Origin: Blastopirellula marina DSM 3645
GTDB lineage: Bacteria; Planctomycetota; Planctomycetia; Pirellulales; Pirellulaceae
Length of the DNA: 64,000 nucleotides
Reading direction: 5' to 3'
Assembly: GCF_000153105.1 (NCBI RefSeq)
Contig: NZ_AANZ01000002.1
Coordinates: forward strand, 62,001-126,000
Below the pieces are notes generated by a model, which was not told the DNA's origin, ran no database searches, and worked only from the letters and a program-made list of their open reading frames with translations. Below are positions 1 to 10,072 of the stretch, piece by piece. The translations under genes were made by a program, and so were the position numbers. Numbering within the stretch: the stretch's first letter is position 1; each line of letters begins with the position of its first letter.

Positions 1-507
1 CGCACCGAGCCGAAGCTGGAAAATCGGGAAATTCACGAGTTGATTCATGACTCGGTCGAATTGATCGCTCCCATGATCCGAGACAACGACGTATTTGTCC
101 GGTACGATTTGCCGGATCAAATGCCGACGGTCGACGTCGATGCGATTCAGATTCAACAGGTTCTGATTAATCTGGTCACCAACGCCTGTGAAGCGATGAA
201 ATCGGTGCCGGGACATCGGATCGTATATATTAGCGCGCAAGTCAAAGCGGAGATGGTCGAGCTTGGCGTGCGAGATTCAGGGCCCGGTCTTCCCGGCGAG
301 GTCGACATTTTTGAAGCTTTCCGCACGACAAAAGATGGCGGAATGGGAATGGGTTTAGCAATTTCTCGCTCGATCGTCGAGCTTCATGGCGGTAAGATTT
401 GGTGCCAGCCTTCCAACGAAGGAGCGGAGTTCCGTTTTACATTGCCGATCGCAACTGAAGGTACGGAAGTAGAAAATGCCCTCGACACCAACCGTGTTCA
501 TCATTGA
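1..507 (+). CDS. Sensor histidine kinase, C-terminal part (5' truncated by window)
   Basis: The reading frame is open from base 1 to a TGA at 505-507, so only the last 168 codons are present. The HATPase_c core is clear: an N-box (INLVTNACEA), a G1 box (RDSGPGL) and a G2 box (MGMGLAISRSI) followed by a final beta strand. The dimerisation/phosphoacceptor domain and any sensor lie upstream of the window. The architecture resembles FixL/NtrB-type kinases. The stop lies inside the start of the response regulator gene (32-bp overlap), so the two are almost certainly co-translated and form a two-component pair. The input signal cannot be judged from this fragment. Confidence 0.93.
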   Translation, partial: RTEPKLENREIHELIHDSVELIAPMIRDNDVFVRYDLPDQMPTVDVDAIQIQQVLINLVTNACEAMKSVPGHRIVYISAQVKAEMVELGVRDSGPGLPGEVDIFEAFRTTKDGGMGMGLAISRSIVELHGGKIWCQPSNEGAEFRFTLPIATEGTEVENALDTNRVHH

Positions 508-1123
508 TGACGATCCCGCCGCGCGCGAATCGATTGGGATGCTGATTGATTCGCTGGGATTAAAGACCGAGCAATTTTCGTCTGCCGAAGAGTTCCTCGC
601 CACCTTTTCCGCCGACCGTTGCGGCTGCGTCATTACCGACGTTCGCATGCTCGGTCTGAGTGGAGTGGAGTTGCAGGAACGCTTGCTGACGGTCGGCTAC
701 CGGATCCCGGTCATATTGATCACGGCGCACGCAAATACCCAAACAACGGTCCGCGCCATGCGCAACGGCGCCGTGACCTTTCTAGAAAAGCCCTGCAAAG
801 AGCAAGAGATTGTCGATGCGGTGAACGAAGCGATCGGACTGGACGCCAAATGGCGCGCCGAAGACATCGACAAGGAAGAGGCCGAAAAGCTCTTCCAGAC
901 CTGCACCGAAGGAGAAAAGGACGTCATGAAACTGATGGTCCAAGGCAAAGCGAACAAAGTGATCGCTCGCCGCTTGGATGTCAGCTTGCGAACCGTCGAA
1001 GCGCGGCGTCATAACGTCTTCAAAAAAATGGGGGTCGACAACGTTCCCGATCTGGTCCGCCTGGCGATTCGCCTAGAGCAAAATATCGAATCAAGCGGCG
1101 GTGAGGATGACGAAGCCGAATAG
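476..1123 (+). CDS. FixJ/NarL-type response regulator (REC + LuxR HTH)
   Basis: The 215-residue protein starts with a receiver domain: acidic cluster D11-D13, phospho-acceptor Asp near 55 in VITDVRM, Thr in LITAH near 83 and Lys105 in FLEKP. A C-terminal LuxR-type helix-turn-helix follows (roughly 145-205, with the recognition helix around SLRTVEARRHNVFKKMG). This is the FixJ layout: phosphorylation of REC releases the DNA-binding domain to act as a transcription regulator. The ATG at 476 lies within the end of the kinase gene in another frame. The 3' end overlaps the following methyltransferase start, suggesting a tightly coupled operon. Target genes are unknown. Confidence 0.94.
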   Translation: MPSTPTVFIIDDDPAARESIGMLIDSLGLKTEQFSSAEEFLATFSADRCGCVITDVRMLGLSGVELQERLLTVGYRIPVILITAHANTQTTVRAMRNGAVTFLEKPCKEQEIVDAVNEAIGLDAKWRAEDIDKEEAEKLFQTCTEGEKDVMKLMVQGKANKVIARRLDVSLRTVEARRHNVFKKMGVDNVPDLVRLAIRLEQNIESSGGEDDEAE

Positions 1124-1904
1124 GCGTTCCTCGGTCGAGTGCTACGACTATCCGCAGTATTGGGACCTCGCATTTCGCGACGAAACGTTATTTGAAGCCG
1201 ACTTTGTTGAGTCGGCCGCCGAAAAATACGCGCAAATCCCGCTGCAAACCATCCTGGAGCCTGGCTGCGGCGGCGGTCGCTTAATGGTCGAACTGGCCAA
1301 ACGCGGCTACCACGTCACCGGGTTCGATCTCAGCCAACCGTCAGTCCGCTACGTGCAACAGCGCTTGCGACGTCGCAAGCTGCCAGGCGAAGTCTTTGTC
1401 GGCGACATGACCGACTTTGCGCTGGCCAAGCCGGTCGATTGCGTCGTCAATTTGGTCAATACGTTTCGCCACTTAACGACCGAACAAGCGGCGCTGGCGC
1501 ATTTGCAACAAGTTGCGGCGGTCCTCAAGCCGGGAGGAATCTTCCTGCTCGGCTTTCACCTGATCCCGCTCGACGCCGATCCCGACTGCACCGAGCGATC
1601 GACCGCTCGGCATGGTCCAACCAAAGTGACGCTGACCCTGCGCGTCGTCGATTTCAACCGCCGCCAGCGACTCGAACGCATCCGCTTCAATCTGCGTGTG
1701 AAAAGCGGCCAGCGAGACCTAAAGCTGCAATCCGAGTACGACTATCGGCTCTATACCCACAAGCAGTTTCTGAGCTTATTGGCCAAGGTCCCCGAGCTAA
1801 AACTCTGCGAGACGTACGACTTCAATTACGACATTGACGACCCGGTCCCGCTGGATGCTCAGTTGTCGGATGCGGTGTTCGTACTGCGGAAACAGGGCGG
1901 CTAA
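1101..1904 (+). CDS. Class I SAM-dependent methyltransferase
   Basis: A 267-residue protein with a Rossmann methyltransferase core. Motif I is ILEPGCGGGRL (near 51-61), an acidic strand-2 end follows in GFDLS, and a post-motif segment VDCVVNLVNTFRHL precedes the central helices (LKPGGIFLLGFHL). It could begin at GTG 1101 or, more conventionally, at ATG 1107; both lie inside the response-regulator gene, so translation is coupled. The substrate is not predictable; the fold resembles small-molecule methyltransferases (Methyltransf_25/11 type). Its place directly after a two-component pair hints at co-expression, not function. Confidence 0.85.
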   Translation: MRMTKPNRRSSVECYDYPQYWDLAFRDETLFEADFVESAAEKYAQIPLQTILEPGCGGGRLMVELAKRGYHVTGFDLSQPSVRYVQQRLRRRKLPGEVFVGDMTDFALAKPVDCVVNLVNTFRHLTTEQAALAHLQQVAAVLKPGGIFLLGFHLIPLDADPDCTERSTARHGPTKVTLTLRVVDFNRRQRLERIRFNLRVKSGQRDLKLQSEYDYRLYTHKQFLSLLAKVPELKLCETYDFNYDIDDPVPLDAQLSDAVFVLRKQGG

Positions 1905-2425
1905 GACAATCGCCGAATGCAACTCGTCGCGAGCCCGATTTTAATGCGCAACCGATTTAGATAACCGCACTTCGCGCCAATCGTGCCAATCTATTTTGAC
2001 GCTTTCCATTTCATGGAAATATTAGGCCCATTATTTTAATGAGCGCGTTGTTCTGTTCCTCAGCTTTCCGTTTGCTGGCAAAGCGGCGGTCATTTCCAGC
2101 CCTGGCCGTATTTCAGCGACATCCTCGAAAATGAGCTTGAGGAAACCTGCTCCGCAAGCGTCGAGAGAACTACTCCAAGAGCAGGAATCACGCATGGGAA
2201 AGTTGGTCGCCCAGCCGCAATGAAACAAACGAGGGATGGAATAGAAAGATGCGATCAACGCGCTAGTCGCTCATCGATTACTGCGGCCAGCCCAGCAATA
2301 TTTTGAATCGCCTACATCAAAATTGGCGCTGAATTCGTGCGACGACGATTGGGCGTCGGAAGTCGCTGACTTGCCGCGAAACGCTCGCAGGTCCCTGCTT
2401 CCCCAGAAAAACAGGGAAAAGAAAG
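1905..2425. other. Intergenic region, no gene recognised
   Basis: About 520 bases between the methyltransferase and the tRNA gene. The short open frames here (for example 2031-2258 on the minus strand) have unconvincing composition and no ribosome binding site. The segment around 1990-2045 is AT-richer than its surroundings and could hold a promoter, but no clear -35/-10 pair is claimed. Confidence 0.5.
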
Positions 2426-2499
2426 TGCGGATGGAGGGATTCGAACCCCCAACCCTCGGTTTCGAAGACCGATGCTCTATCCAATTGAGCTACATCCGC
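2426..2499 (-). tRNA. tRNA-Arg (anticodon TCG)
   Basis: The minus strand folds as a cloverleaf. The 7-bp acceptor stem pairs GCGGATG with CATCCGC, the D-arm contains AGCTCAATTGGATAGAGC, the anticodon stem TCGGT/ACCGA encloses the loop CTTCGAA with anticodon TCG, and the T-arm carries GGTTCGAATCC. The discriminator base is A, and CCA is not encoded. It decodes CGA arginine codons. It stands alone, with no other tRNA nearby. Confidence 0.96.
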
Positions 2500-2708
2500 G
2501 ATTCACGGCCTTTTCGGCCGGCAGCTGCGCATCTGCTGAGCGTCACCCAGCGTGCAGCACCGCAAATAATACCATTTTGCCCGCTCGCAGCAATGGCGCC
2601 AGCACCGCCCAACGGCTGATTCAGTGCTATACTCGTCACCAAGGCCGGCTTGCGCAATAATAGAGGGCTTTCCTGGAATTGAGTTCACGGGCGCAGTAAA
2701 TTCTTATC

Positions 2709-3398
2709 ATGGCGCTGGTTACATTACGAATCATCGACGGCGCGGACCGCGGTTCGGTGTTTGATCAATTGGAAACTCCGGTGACCATCGGCCGCGAAGA
2801 GGGGAACACCCTCCAGTTGAAGGACGAGCGGGTCAGCCGGTTCCATATCAAGATCCAGGAAGATCACGGCAAAGTGGTTCTGGCCGATCTCGAAAGCACC
2901 AACGGCACCCGGGTCAACGGCGAAGATATTCACCTGCGCATTCTCCGATACGGCGACATGATTCATGTCGGCCGCTCGGTCATCCTGTACGGCTCCGAAG
3001 ACGAAATTGCCGATCGACTCGCCCAGTTGCGGATGCAACGCCAAAAAGAACGGGGCGAAGAAGAGCAGACGCAAGGTCCGCAATCCCCCAGCGACAGCGC
3101 CTCGTCGCTCGAATTTGAGTTGAATTGGAACAACCAGGAAGAAGACCTCCAGGCCGCGATCTACTCGCTGGAGCCGCCCGAGTTGCCTGAGCGCCTCAGT
3201 CCGGCCCAAGCGGCGCAGCTGGCCGAACTGTTGGAGTATGTCCACATTCGTATCCGCCATCTGCTGCTCTCGGTCGAAGTGAACGAAGCGGCCGAAAAGG
3301 TGGCGTTGGATACGCGCGAATGGCAAAATCTGCTCGACCTGCAGGCCCGCATCTCGGTCCTCCTCCGCCGCATCGGCGATCCCGATCCCGGCGAGTAA
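2709..3398 (+). CDS. FHA domain-containing protein
   Basis: The 229-residue protein has an N-terminal forkhead-associated domain (about 1-100) with the expected phosphothreonine-binding residues: TIGRE, the VSRFHIKI strand with Ser-Arg and His, and STNGTRVNG. The second half is acidic and Gln-rich at 105-140, followed by a predicted alpha-helical segment (about 155-225) with no recognised domain. FHA domains bind phosphothreonine peptides, so a partner Ser/Thr kinase is likely; one is encoded about 10 kb downstream, but no direct link is shown. It converges on the copper ATPase gene with only 7 bases between. Confidence 0.92.
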   Translation: MALVTLRIIDGADRGSVFDQLETPVTIGREEGNTLQLKDERVSRFHIKIQEDHGKVVLADLESTNGTRVNGEDIHLRILRYGDMIHVGRSVILYGSEDEIADRLAQLRMQRQKERGEEEQTQGPQSPSDSASSLEFELNWNNQEEDLQAAIYSLEPPELPERLSPAQAAQLAELLEYVHIRIRHLLLSVEVNEAAEKVALDTREWQNLLDLQARISVLLRRIGDPDPGE

Positions 3399-3405
3399 CG
3401 CCGCG

Positions 3406-5901
3406 CTAGTCCAGCTTCACGCTTCTCAGTCGCAACGAATTCGCGATCACTGAGACCGAGCTAAAGCTCATCGCTGCGGCGGCGATCATCGGATTGAGCA
3501 GCAGGTGATGCGAAATCGGATAGAGCACGCCGGCCGCGATCGGAATCCCGATCACGTTGTAGGCGAACGCGAAGAACAGATTCTGACGGATGTTCTGCAT
3601 CGTGCGGCGACTTAGTTGGACGCTTCGGACGATTCCTCGCAGGTCTCCTTTGACCAGCGTCACGCCAGCCGATTCGATCGCAACATCCGATCCGGCGCCC
3701 ATCGCGACGCCGACATCGGCCGCCGCGAGCGCCGGCGCATCGTTCACGCCGTCCCCGGCCATCGCGACGATGTAGCCTTCTTCCTTCAACTGGGTGACGC
3801 GTTGCTGTTTCTGTTCGGGGCGAACCTCGGCGGTAAAGTCGTCGATGCCCAACTGCTTGGCGACCGATGCGGCGGTCCGCTGGTTGTCGCCGGTGAGCAT
3901 GATCACCTTCAGCCCCAGGTCATGTAATTGGCGGATCGCCTCGGGGGTCGAATCTTTAATCGGATCCGCGACGGCGACCAGGCCGGCCAGTTTGCCGTCG
4001 AGCGCGACGAACATCGCCGTCCGCCCTTGGGTCTGCAACTCAGCGACGCGATCGTTCAAAGCGCCGGCATTTTCGATCTTTCGCTCTTCCAGCAGTGAAG
4101 CGTTGCCGATCAGCACTTGGCGTCCTTCCACTTCGCCGCTGACCCCGCCGCCGGGAATCGAGTCAAACTTGGTGACGCTGGGCAGGTCAATTCCTTGCTC
4201 CTCGGCGCCGTCGACGATCGAGCGAGCTAGCGGATGTTCGCTGTTTTGTTCGACAGCGGCCGCCATGCGTAAGACTCCGCTGGGAGAGAGTTTTTCGAGC
4301 GCTTCAAATTCCGTCAGTTTCGGCTTGCCGGCCGTCAGCGTCCCGGTTTTGTCGACCACGATCGCGTTGACGCTTTCGAGTCGCTCCAGCACCTCCGCAT
4401 CTTTGATCAGCACCCCTTCGGCCGCTCCACGCCCGACTCCGACCATGATCGACATCGGCGTCGCCAGCCCCAGCGCACAGGGACAAGCGATGATGAGCAC
4501 CGCCACCGCGTTGACCAAAGCCCAGGCCAGCGCCGGCTCTTCCGGACGAGCGATCGCCCAGACCGCAAACGTGAGCAACGAAATCGCCAACACGGCCGGA
4601 ACGAAGTAACCAGCGACTTGATCGGCGATGCGCTGAATCGGCGCACGGCTCCGCTGGGCGTTGGCGACCATATCGACGATATGTGACAACACGGTCTCTT
4701 CGCCCACTTTCTCCGCTTCCATCAAAAACGATCCGGTTCCGTTCACCGTGCCGCCGATCACTTCTTCGCCGGTCGACTTCTTCACGGGGTTCGGCTCGCC
4801 GGTCAGCATTGACTCGTCAACGCTGCTCTCTCCTTCGGTCACGCGCCCGTCGACGGGAATCTTTTCACCCGGACGCACACGCAGCAGATCACCGGCGTGC
4901 ACTTCGTCGAGATCGACATCTTCTTCTTTGCCATCGGTCACGCGATGCGCGACCGGCGGAGCAAGGGCGATCAACTCGCGGATTGCGCCGCTTGTCTTTT
5001 TGCGCGCTCGAAGCTCTAAGACTTGCCCTAGCAGCACCAGCGCGATAATCACCGCAGCCGCTTCAAAATAAACTTCGACCTGGCCTTCATGTTTAAACGT
5101 GTCGGGGATCATGCCGGGCAGCAGCACGCCGAGCACGCTATACAAATAGGCGGCGCCGGTACCGACCGCGATCAGCGTGAACATGTTCAAATGACCGGTC
5201 AAAAACGAGCGACCCCCGCGTACGAAGAAAGGCCAACCGGCCCACAGTACGACCGGCGTGCTCAGCGCCAGTTGCACCCAGACATACGCCGAGCCGAGCC
5301 ATTGATGAAAGGGAACGCCGACCATTGGCCCCATCGCCAGCACAAAGACCGGCAAGGCCAGCGCCGTGGCGATCCAGAACCGCAGCGTCATGTCATTCAG
5401 TTCGTCATTTTCGTGCTCGTCACTGTCGGCGGTGACATCTTTCTTCTCCAGATCCATTCCGCACTTGGGACATGAACCGGGATGATCCTGCTCCACCTCA
5501 GGGTGCATCGGGCAGGTATAGATCGTCTTCTTTTTGGCCTTGGCCGCCGTCGGATTCGGCTCCAGCGACATGCCGCACTTCGGGCAACTTCCCGGCTTGT
5601 CGCTTTCGACGCCCGGACACATCGGACAGATGTACGCCGCGGTCGATTGCGGCGGAGATGATTTTTGAGGCGCGGCAGTCGACAGTTGTGTGAGTTGGTC
5701 GCCGTGAGCCGCGTGTTGCTGGTCATGTGCATGACAGCACGAATGCTCGGCGTCGTCCGCTTCTGGAGCATTCTCAGCGGACTTGGCCGCAAACTTGGTG
5801 CGACAGTGCTCGCTACAAAAGTAGAACGTCTCCCCATCACGCTCCAGACTGATGGCGTTGTTGGGATCGACATCCATTCCACAGATCGGATCTTTCGCCA
5901 C
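3406..5901 (-). CDS. copA: Copper-transporting P1B-type ATPase with YHS and two heavy-metal-binding domains
   Basis: An 831-residue inner-membrane ATPase. The N-terminus lacks the usual CxxC HMA domain. It carries instead a YHS domain (1-40; DPICGMDV and FYFCSEHC), a Cys/His-rich linker (54-66) and two heavy-metal-binding modules (90-114 and 128-152; CPM(C/H)P and SCPKCGM). The core is canonical: actuator TGEP (367-370), metal-site CPC (473-475) in IIACPCALG, phosphorylation site DKTGTLT (517-523), and TGDN and GDGVNDAPA in the ATP-binding domain. The last helices contain YN and an M..SS pattern, typical of Cu(I) exporters (P1B-1). It probably exports Cu(I) from the cytoplasm. Silver or other soft-metal transport is possible. 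Confidence 0.93.
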   Translation of the reverse strand: MAKDPICGMDVDPNNAISLERDGETFYFCSEHCRTKFAAKSAENAPEADDAEHSCCHAHDQQHAAHGDQLTQLSTAAPQKSSPPQSTAAYICPMCPGVESDKPGSCPKCGMSLEPNPTAAKAKKKTIYTCPMHPEVEQDHPGSCPKCGMDLEKKDVTADSDEHENDELNDMTLRFWIATALALPVFVLAMGPMVGVPFHQWLGSAYVWVQLALSTPVVLWAGWPFFVRGGRSFLTGHLNMFTLIAVGTGAAYLYSVLGVLLPGMIPDTFKHEGQVEVYFEAAAVIIALVLLGQVLELRARKKTSGAIRELIALAPPVAHRVTDGKEEDVDLDEVHAGDLLRVRPGEKIPVDGRVTEGESSVDESMLTGEPNPVKKSTGEEVIGGTVNGTGSFLMEAEKVGEETVLSHIVDMVANAQRSRAPIQRIADQVAGYFVPAVLAISLLTFAVWAIARPEEPALAWALVNAVAVLIIACPCALGLATPMSIMVGVGRGAAEGVLIKDAEVLERLESVNAIVVDKTGTLTAGKPKLTEFEALEKLSPSGVLRMAAAVEQNSEHPLARSIVDGAEEQGIDLPSVTKFDSIPGGGVSGEVEGRQVLIGNASLLEERKIENAGALNDRVAELQTQGRTAMFVALDGKLAGLVAVADPIKDSTPEAIRQLHDLGLKVIMLTGDNQRTAASVAKQLGIDDFTAEVRPEQKQQRVTQLKEEGYIVAMAGDGVNDAPALAAADVGVAMGAGSDVAIESAGVTLVKGDLRGIVRSVQLSRRTMQNIRQNLFFAFAYNVIGIPIAAGVLYPISHHLLLNPMIAAAAMSFSSVSVIANSLRLRSVKLD

Positions 5902-6011
5902 TTTTGCGACTCCTTCAAAGTGATGCAGCTCTTCGGACTTTGTGCGCTGCGTCTATTGTTTCCGATGCAGCGACCAAAGGCGAGGTCGCACTCAACGGCA
6001 ATATTACGAAA

Positions 6012-6037
6012 AAAGCCGAGACTTGCGTCTCGGCTTT
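6012..6037 (-). terminator. Rho-independent terminator of the amidohydrolase gene
   Basis: An 11-bp perfect stem (6012-6022 with 6027-6037) around a 4-base loop. On the minus strand it ends in a run of six T. It lies about 40 bases after the stop of the minus-strand amidohydrolase gene and ahead of the copper ATPase start, so it separates the two transcription units. Confidence 0.85.
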
Positions 6038-6075
6038 CACCATATCATGTTCAACTCGCTTTTTCGGCAGATGCT

Positions 6076-8694
6076 TTAAAACGTCAAGCAGCAGGGGGGC
6101 GAAACAAGCGTTTCATAAAATCGCTCGGCCAGCGGAATCTTCACGGCGGTCGCGCGATCGTAGACCACTTTGCCGTCCACGATCACCGCGATCACATGCG
6201 TCGTCTGCTCCAGCGGATCGCCGTCGTACAGCACGATGTCGGCCACTTTGCCCGCTTCGAGACTTCCGAACCGGTCGTCCACCTTCAAGATCTTCGCCGC
6301 GTCAAGCGTCAACGCTTTCAAGGCGCGATCAAAGCCAAGTCCATGCGCGGCTGCGAGGCCCGCTTCTAGGCGAACGACAAACGTCTTGGGAACATAGCCT
6401 TCAAATCCGCTTCCCATCGCCATCGGAATGCCCTGCTCGGCCAGGTAGGCGGCGTTGGTCGTCAGCGTGTTGATCTTGCTCAGATCGCCGTTCTTCTGCT
6501 GCGTGGGGTGAACCAGGATCGGCACGCCAGCCGCTTTGATCGCTTCGGCCACGCGATACGCTTCGGTGGCCAGGCCCAACTGCAGATCAAAATGAAACTC
6601 GTCGGCCAATCGCAATGCGGTCTGTAGGTCATCGGCCCGATCGGCGACAAACAGCGCCGGCAATTTTTTGTCGAGCAAGTCGGCCAGCGGATCTTTCGAC
6701 AGATCGGGATCGACCGACTCCCCCTTGTCGATCTTTTTTTGTCGATCTCGGCGATAGTTGCCGGCGTCGGACAACGTTTTGCGAATTCCGGCGGCGACGC
6801 CCATGCGCGTGTCGCCTCCTCCGTGCCCTTTGGCGGCGTGCCCAATGTTAAAGACCATCGCTTGCGGAAAGCGAACCGTCATCTCTTGGACGTCGGTTCC
6901 ATGCGTACGGAACAGCCCTGACTGTCCAGCGATCACGTTCCGTCGGCCCGGGCAAGAATGAACCAGCGTGATGCCGTTGGCCAGCAGATGACGCAGCAGC
7001 GGTTCACTGGGGTTGAAGCCGTCGGTCGCGCGGACATCCGGATGCGACGCTCCCCCTTTTTCATTCGCTTCTTGATCGGCGTCAATGTTGACCATCCCCG
7101 ACAGCGGCACCGAAGAGTAAGCGTCAATCAAGCCCGGCGTGATCGCACTCGCTTCGATCACCGCGACGTTTTTGGGAAACTTAAACCCTTTGCGGGGGCC
7201 GACATGCTCGATCTTGCCATCCTTCACATGAACGACCCCATTTTTGATCGCATCGCCCGAGACGGTAAGCACTAAGCCGGCGACAACGACAAACTCGGCC
7301 GCTTCTTTATCCGGCCGCTTGGCCGCTTTGGGCAGTTTGGGCGTCGGAAAAGCGGCGGTCGGCGGAGCGATTGGCTCATAGAAGGGAACTTCAGTCGAAC
7401 CGGCCAACGCGAAGCCGCCGATCTGATAACGCTGCTGTTCGGCATCGTTCAAATCAAAGACGCACTCGCCGTCGATGTAGGTTTGCAGCACGCGCGTATA
7501 AATCCGGAACGGATCGCCGCTCAGCACGACAAAATCCGCGTCCTTCCCTTTTTCGAGACTACCGATCTTGTCCTCTAAGTGCATCGCCTGAGCGGCGTGC
7601 AGCGTCAGCGCCCGCAACGCAGTTTCTTCCGGCAGTCCGCCGCGAATCGCGGTCGCCGCGGTCCGCAGCAAGAAGCGGCTGTCGGTCACCGGGTCATCGG
7701 TGTTAATCACCACTTTGACGCCGGCCTCATTCAACATCGCCGCCGTCTCGTCGTACCACTCGACGGTTTCTGGTTTCCCGCCGGGACTATCGACGATCGT
7801 ATGCGAAACGATCGCGCCAGACTGGGCGATCTGATCGATCACTTTGAACGCTTCGGTTCCGTGCTGGATGACCAGTTCGAAACCAAACTCCTCTTTCAAA
7901 CGGAGCGTGGTCAGAATGTCGTCGGCGCGGTGGGTATGAAAATGAACGGTGCGGCGACCATCCAACACTTCCAGCAGCGGCTCCATCGCCAGATCAACCG
8001 TCGGCGGATCAGGCGTTTCGCCAGCGGCGAGCTTCTCACGATATTTTGACCATTTCTCGCGATACTGTTTCGCTTTCAAAAATTCGCTCCGCTGCAACGA
8101 TGCGACCTTCATCCGCGTCGCCGGCGCTTGCCCGCGACCTCCGTAAACTCCTTTGGGGTTGTCGCCGTTGGCCATTTTGAGGCCGCCCAGATTCTCTGGC
8201 GTTGCTAGCGACATCGCCGTGGGACTGTGCCCGCTCAGTTTGATGTAGATCGTTTGGCCGCCGATCACGTTGGCGCTTCCCGGCATGATGTTAGCCGTCG
8301 TGACGCCGCCTGATTGGGCGATCCGAATGCCGGGATCAAACGGATTGAGCGAATCAAGCGCACGGACGATCGATTGGACCGGGCCAGAGACTTCGTTGGC
8401 GTCATTGCCGCTTCCAGGGCGGCCAAACATGCCGATGTGCGAATGCGTATCGACCAGACCTGGGATGATCACCTGGCCGGTCAGGTCGATCTCGGTCGCG
8501 TCCTGGGGGGTCTCAATTCGCTGGGAATCTCCCACCGCGACGATTTTTCCGCCGGAAACGACCAATGCGCCGGGATCATAGGTCTGGCCGGTCGCAGTCA
8601 GGATTTTGGCTCCCCGGTAAACGGTCGACTTATCGCCGCTGTACAAGCTTCCGGCCATTATCGCTAGCGCCAGCATCACGCCCCAAATCCGCAT
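6076..8694 (-). CDS. Exported tandem amidohydrolase (imidazolonepropionase-like), second domain degenerate
   Basis: An 872-residue protein with a hydrophobic N-terminus (about 1-18) that may be a signal peptide. It contains two amidohydrolase-superfamily halves. The first (about 25-430) has the beta-strand-1 metal motif DTHSHIG (H84, H86), a downstream HFHTHRADD, an EFGFELVIQHG strand and NTDDP with the late metal Asp. The second (about 470-865) repeats the fold, but HxH is replaced by DAYSS and the later strands read FVADRADD and AMGSG. The first half is therefore probably a metal-dependent hydrolase, possibly a dipeptidase/imidazolonepropionase relative. The second may be structural. Substrate unknown. 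It ends at a strong terminator. Confidence 0.88.
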   Translation of the reverse strand: MRIWGVMLALAIMAGSLYSGDKSTVYRGAKILTATGQTYDPGALVVSGGKIVAVGDSQRIETPQDATEIDLTGQVIIPGLVDTHSHIGMFGRPGSGNDANEVSGPVQSIVRALDSLNPFDPGIRIAQSGGVTTANIMPGSANVIGGQTIYIKLSGHSPTAMSLATPENLGGLKMANGDNPKGVYGGRGQAPATRMKVASLQRSEFLKAKQYREKWSKYREKLAAGETPDPPTVDLAMEPLLEVLDGRRTVHFHTHRADDILTTLRLKEEFGFELVIQHGTEAFKVIDQIAQSGAIVSHTIVDSPGGKPETVEWYDETAAMLNEAGVKVVINTDDPVTDSRFLLRTAATAIRGGLPEETALRALTLHAAQAMHLEDKIGSLEKGKDADFVVLSGDPFRIYTRVLQTYIDGECVFDLNDAEQQRYQIGGFALAGSTEVPFYEPIAPPTAAFPTPKLPKAAKRPDKEAAEFVVVAGLVLTVSGDAIKNGVVHVKDGKIEHVGPRKGFKFPKNVAVIEASAITPGLIDAYSSVPLSGMVNIDADQEANEKGGASHPDVRATDGFNPSEPLLRHLLANGITLVHSCPGRRNVIAGQSGLFRTHGTDVQEMTVRFPQAMVFNIGHAAKGHGGGDTRMGVAAGIRKTLSDAGNYRRDRQKKIDKGESVDPDLSKDPLADLLDKKLPALFVADRADDLQTALRLADEFHFDLQLGLATEAYRVAEAIKAAGVPILVHPTQQKNGDLSKINTLTTNAAYLAEQGIPMAMGSGFEGYVPKTFVVRLEAGLAAAHGLGFDRALKALTLDAAKILKVDDRFGSLEAGKVADIVLYDGDPLEQTTHVIAVIVDGKVVYDRATAVKIPLAERFYETLVSPPCCLTF

Positions 8695-8955
8695 GGTCTA
8701 CTCTCCCGGTGGTAATTCTTAAGTGCAACCGTCAATTGTAGTTCACGCCGTTGCGCGGCGCCTCCTCGGCGATTCGCTGACGGCATCGGCGTTGTCTGGT
8801 TTGCGGCAATTTTGTATAAGCCGACGCCCCGCTGTTTTTTTGGCGGCGGTCGAAAGCAGCGAAATACTGCAATTCGCGTACGGAAGACCATAAGCCCGCA
8901 GGCCCCGAGTTCTCTGCTTTACTGCGCAAAAGTCCCTGCAGAGATATTTAGACCC

Positions 8956-9951
8956 ATGATTTTTCGATCCTTCGCAATCTCGACATGGCTGCTGGTCGCA
9001 TGCATAGCGACCAATGCGTTAGCGCAGGATGCGTCCTACGCCCATTTCGACGGCTTCGACGCGTCTGCTCCGGCAGAGTCGCGTGAGGTTGATGTGGCGG
9101 CGATGTTCGTGGACGGCGACTTCGCACCTGCGACGCTGTGCAACTTCGAATACGAACCGATTCCGATCCCCGACATGCCAGAGCTCGATCCGGCCGATGG
9201 GGAGATCGAAGCCGAAACGATTGGTGATCCCGACTATGGATACTTGGGTTATGTCCCCGGTGGAGAGTTTGTCCATATCGACTATTGGTTTGGCCCGGCC
9301 AAGTGGGACAGCTCTTTCGAATTGGGAATCAACGGCCAGACCGGCAATACCGAGTCACTCAGCTTACGTTCTGGCGGCAAGATCAAACGAGAAGGCGCCG
9401 CGACCAAAACGTTGGTCGACATCATCTACGCGCGGACCAGCAACAACGGCAAGCGAACCCAAAACAATTCGCTGTTCAACGCCAAGATCGAGTGGCCGTT
9501 CGTCAACAAACGTTGGCACGTTTACGCCAAAAACGGCATGGAATATGACGAATTCAAAGACTTCGACCTGCGGCTTTGGATCAGCGGCGGTCTGGGCTAT
9601 GAGGTGGTGAAAACGGTAGATACCGATCTGACGGTCGAACTCGGTTCTGGTTTCTCCCGAGAGTTTGGGAGCCCTGACGACGAGTACAAGCCGGAAGGTG
9701 CGATGACCGTGTTCATCGACCATGCGTTCAACAAACGTCATTCGGTCGAAGGGAAGTACGAATACTATCCCGAATGGGAAGACTTTGGCGAGTACCGCAG
9801 CATCTCCGACATCGGCTACAAGATCCTGCTGGACGAAGCCGCCAACCTCAGCTTGAAATTTGGCGTGATCAATCGTTTCGATAGCACGCCGGGCGTCGAC
9901 AAAAAGAAGAACGACACCAACTATTCCATCTTGATTATCTGGAAGCTGTAA
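8956..9951 (+). CDS. DUF481 family outer-membrane-type protein
   Basis: The open frame extends upstream, but the start is placed at ATG 8956 because it gives a good signal peptide (hydrophobic core FAISTWLLVACIATNALA, cleavage after AQ). The protein is 331 residues. The acidic N-terminal region (30-100) is variable. From about 115 onward there are alternating beta strands ending in aromatic residues (FELGINGQTGNTESLSLRS, RWHVYAKNGMEYDEF) and a C-terminal ILIIWKL, as in DUF481/YdiY-type beta-barrels. It probably sits in the outer membrane. It stands alone; no operon partner is evident. Confidence 0.85.
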   Translation: MIFRSFAISTWLLVACIATNALAQDASYAHFDGFDASAPAESREVDVAAMFVDGDFAPATLCNFEYEPIPIPDMPELDPADGEIEAETIGDPDYGYLGYVPGGEFVHIDYWFGPAKWDSSFELGINGQTGNTESLSLRSGGKIKREGAATKTLVDIIYARTSNNGKRTQNNSLFNAKIEWPFVNKRWHVYAKNGMEYDEFKDFDLRLWISGGLGYEVVKTVDTDLTVELGSGFSREFGSPDDEYKPEGAMTVFIDHAFNKRHSVEGKYEYYPEWEDFGEYRSISDIGYKILLDEAANLSLKFGVINRFDSTPGVDKKKNDTNYSILIIWKL

Positions 9952-10072
9952 GTCAGCGCCGCATTGTCGCTGCGGAAAATTCGCGGCCTGCGGATCAGGA
10001 AAGCTGTGCCGGCTGCTCAAAAGCTGCCGGCGCCTGATTCTAAGGGAGAGATTTGATTCTCCGCGGATTCGA

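Noticed and set aside
2323-2619. 98-codon plus-strand frame
   Set aside because: It runs through the tRNA-Arg gene and has no motif.
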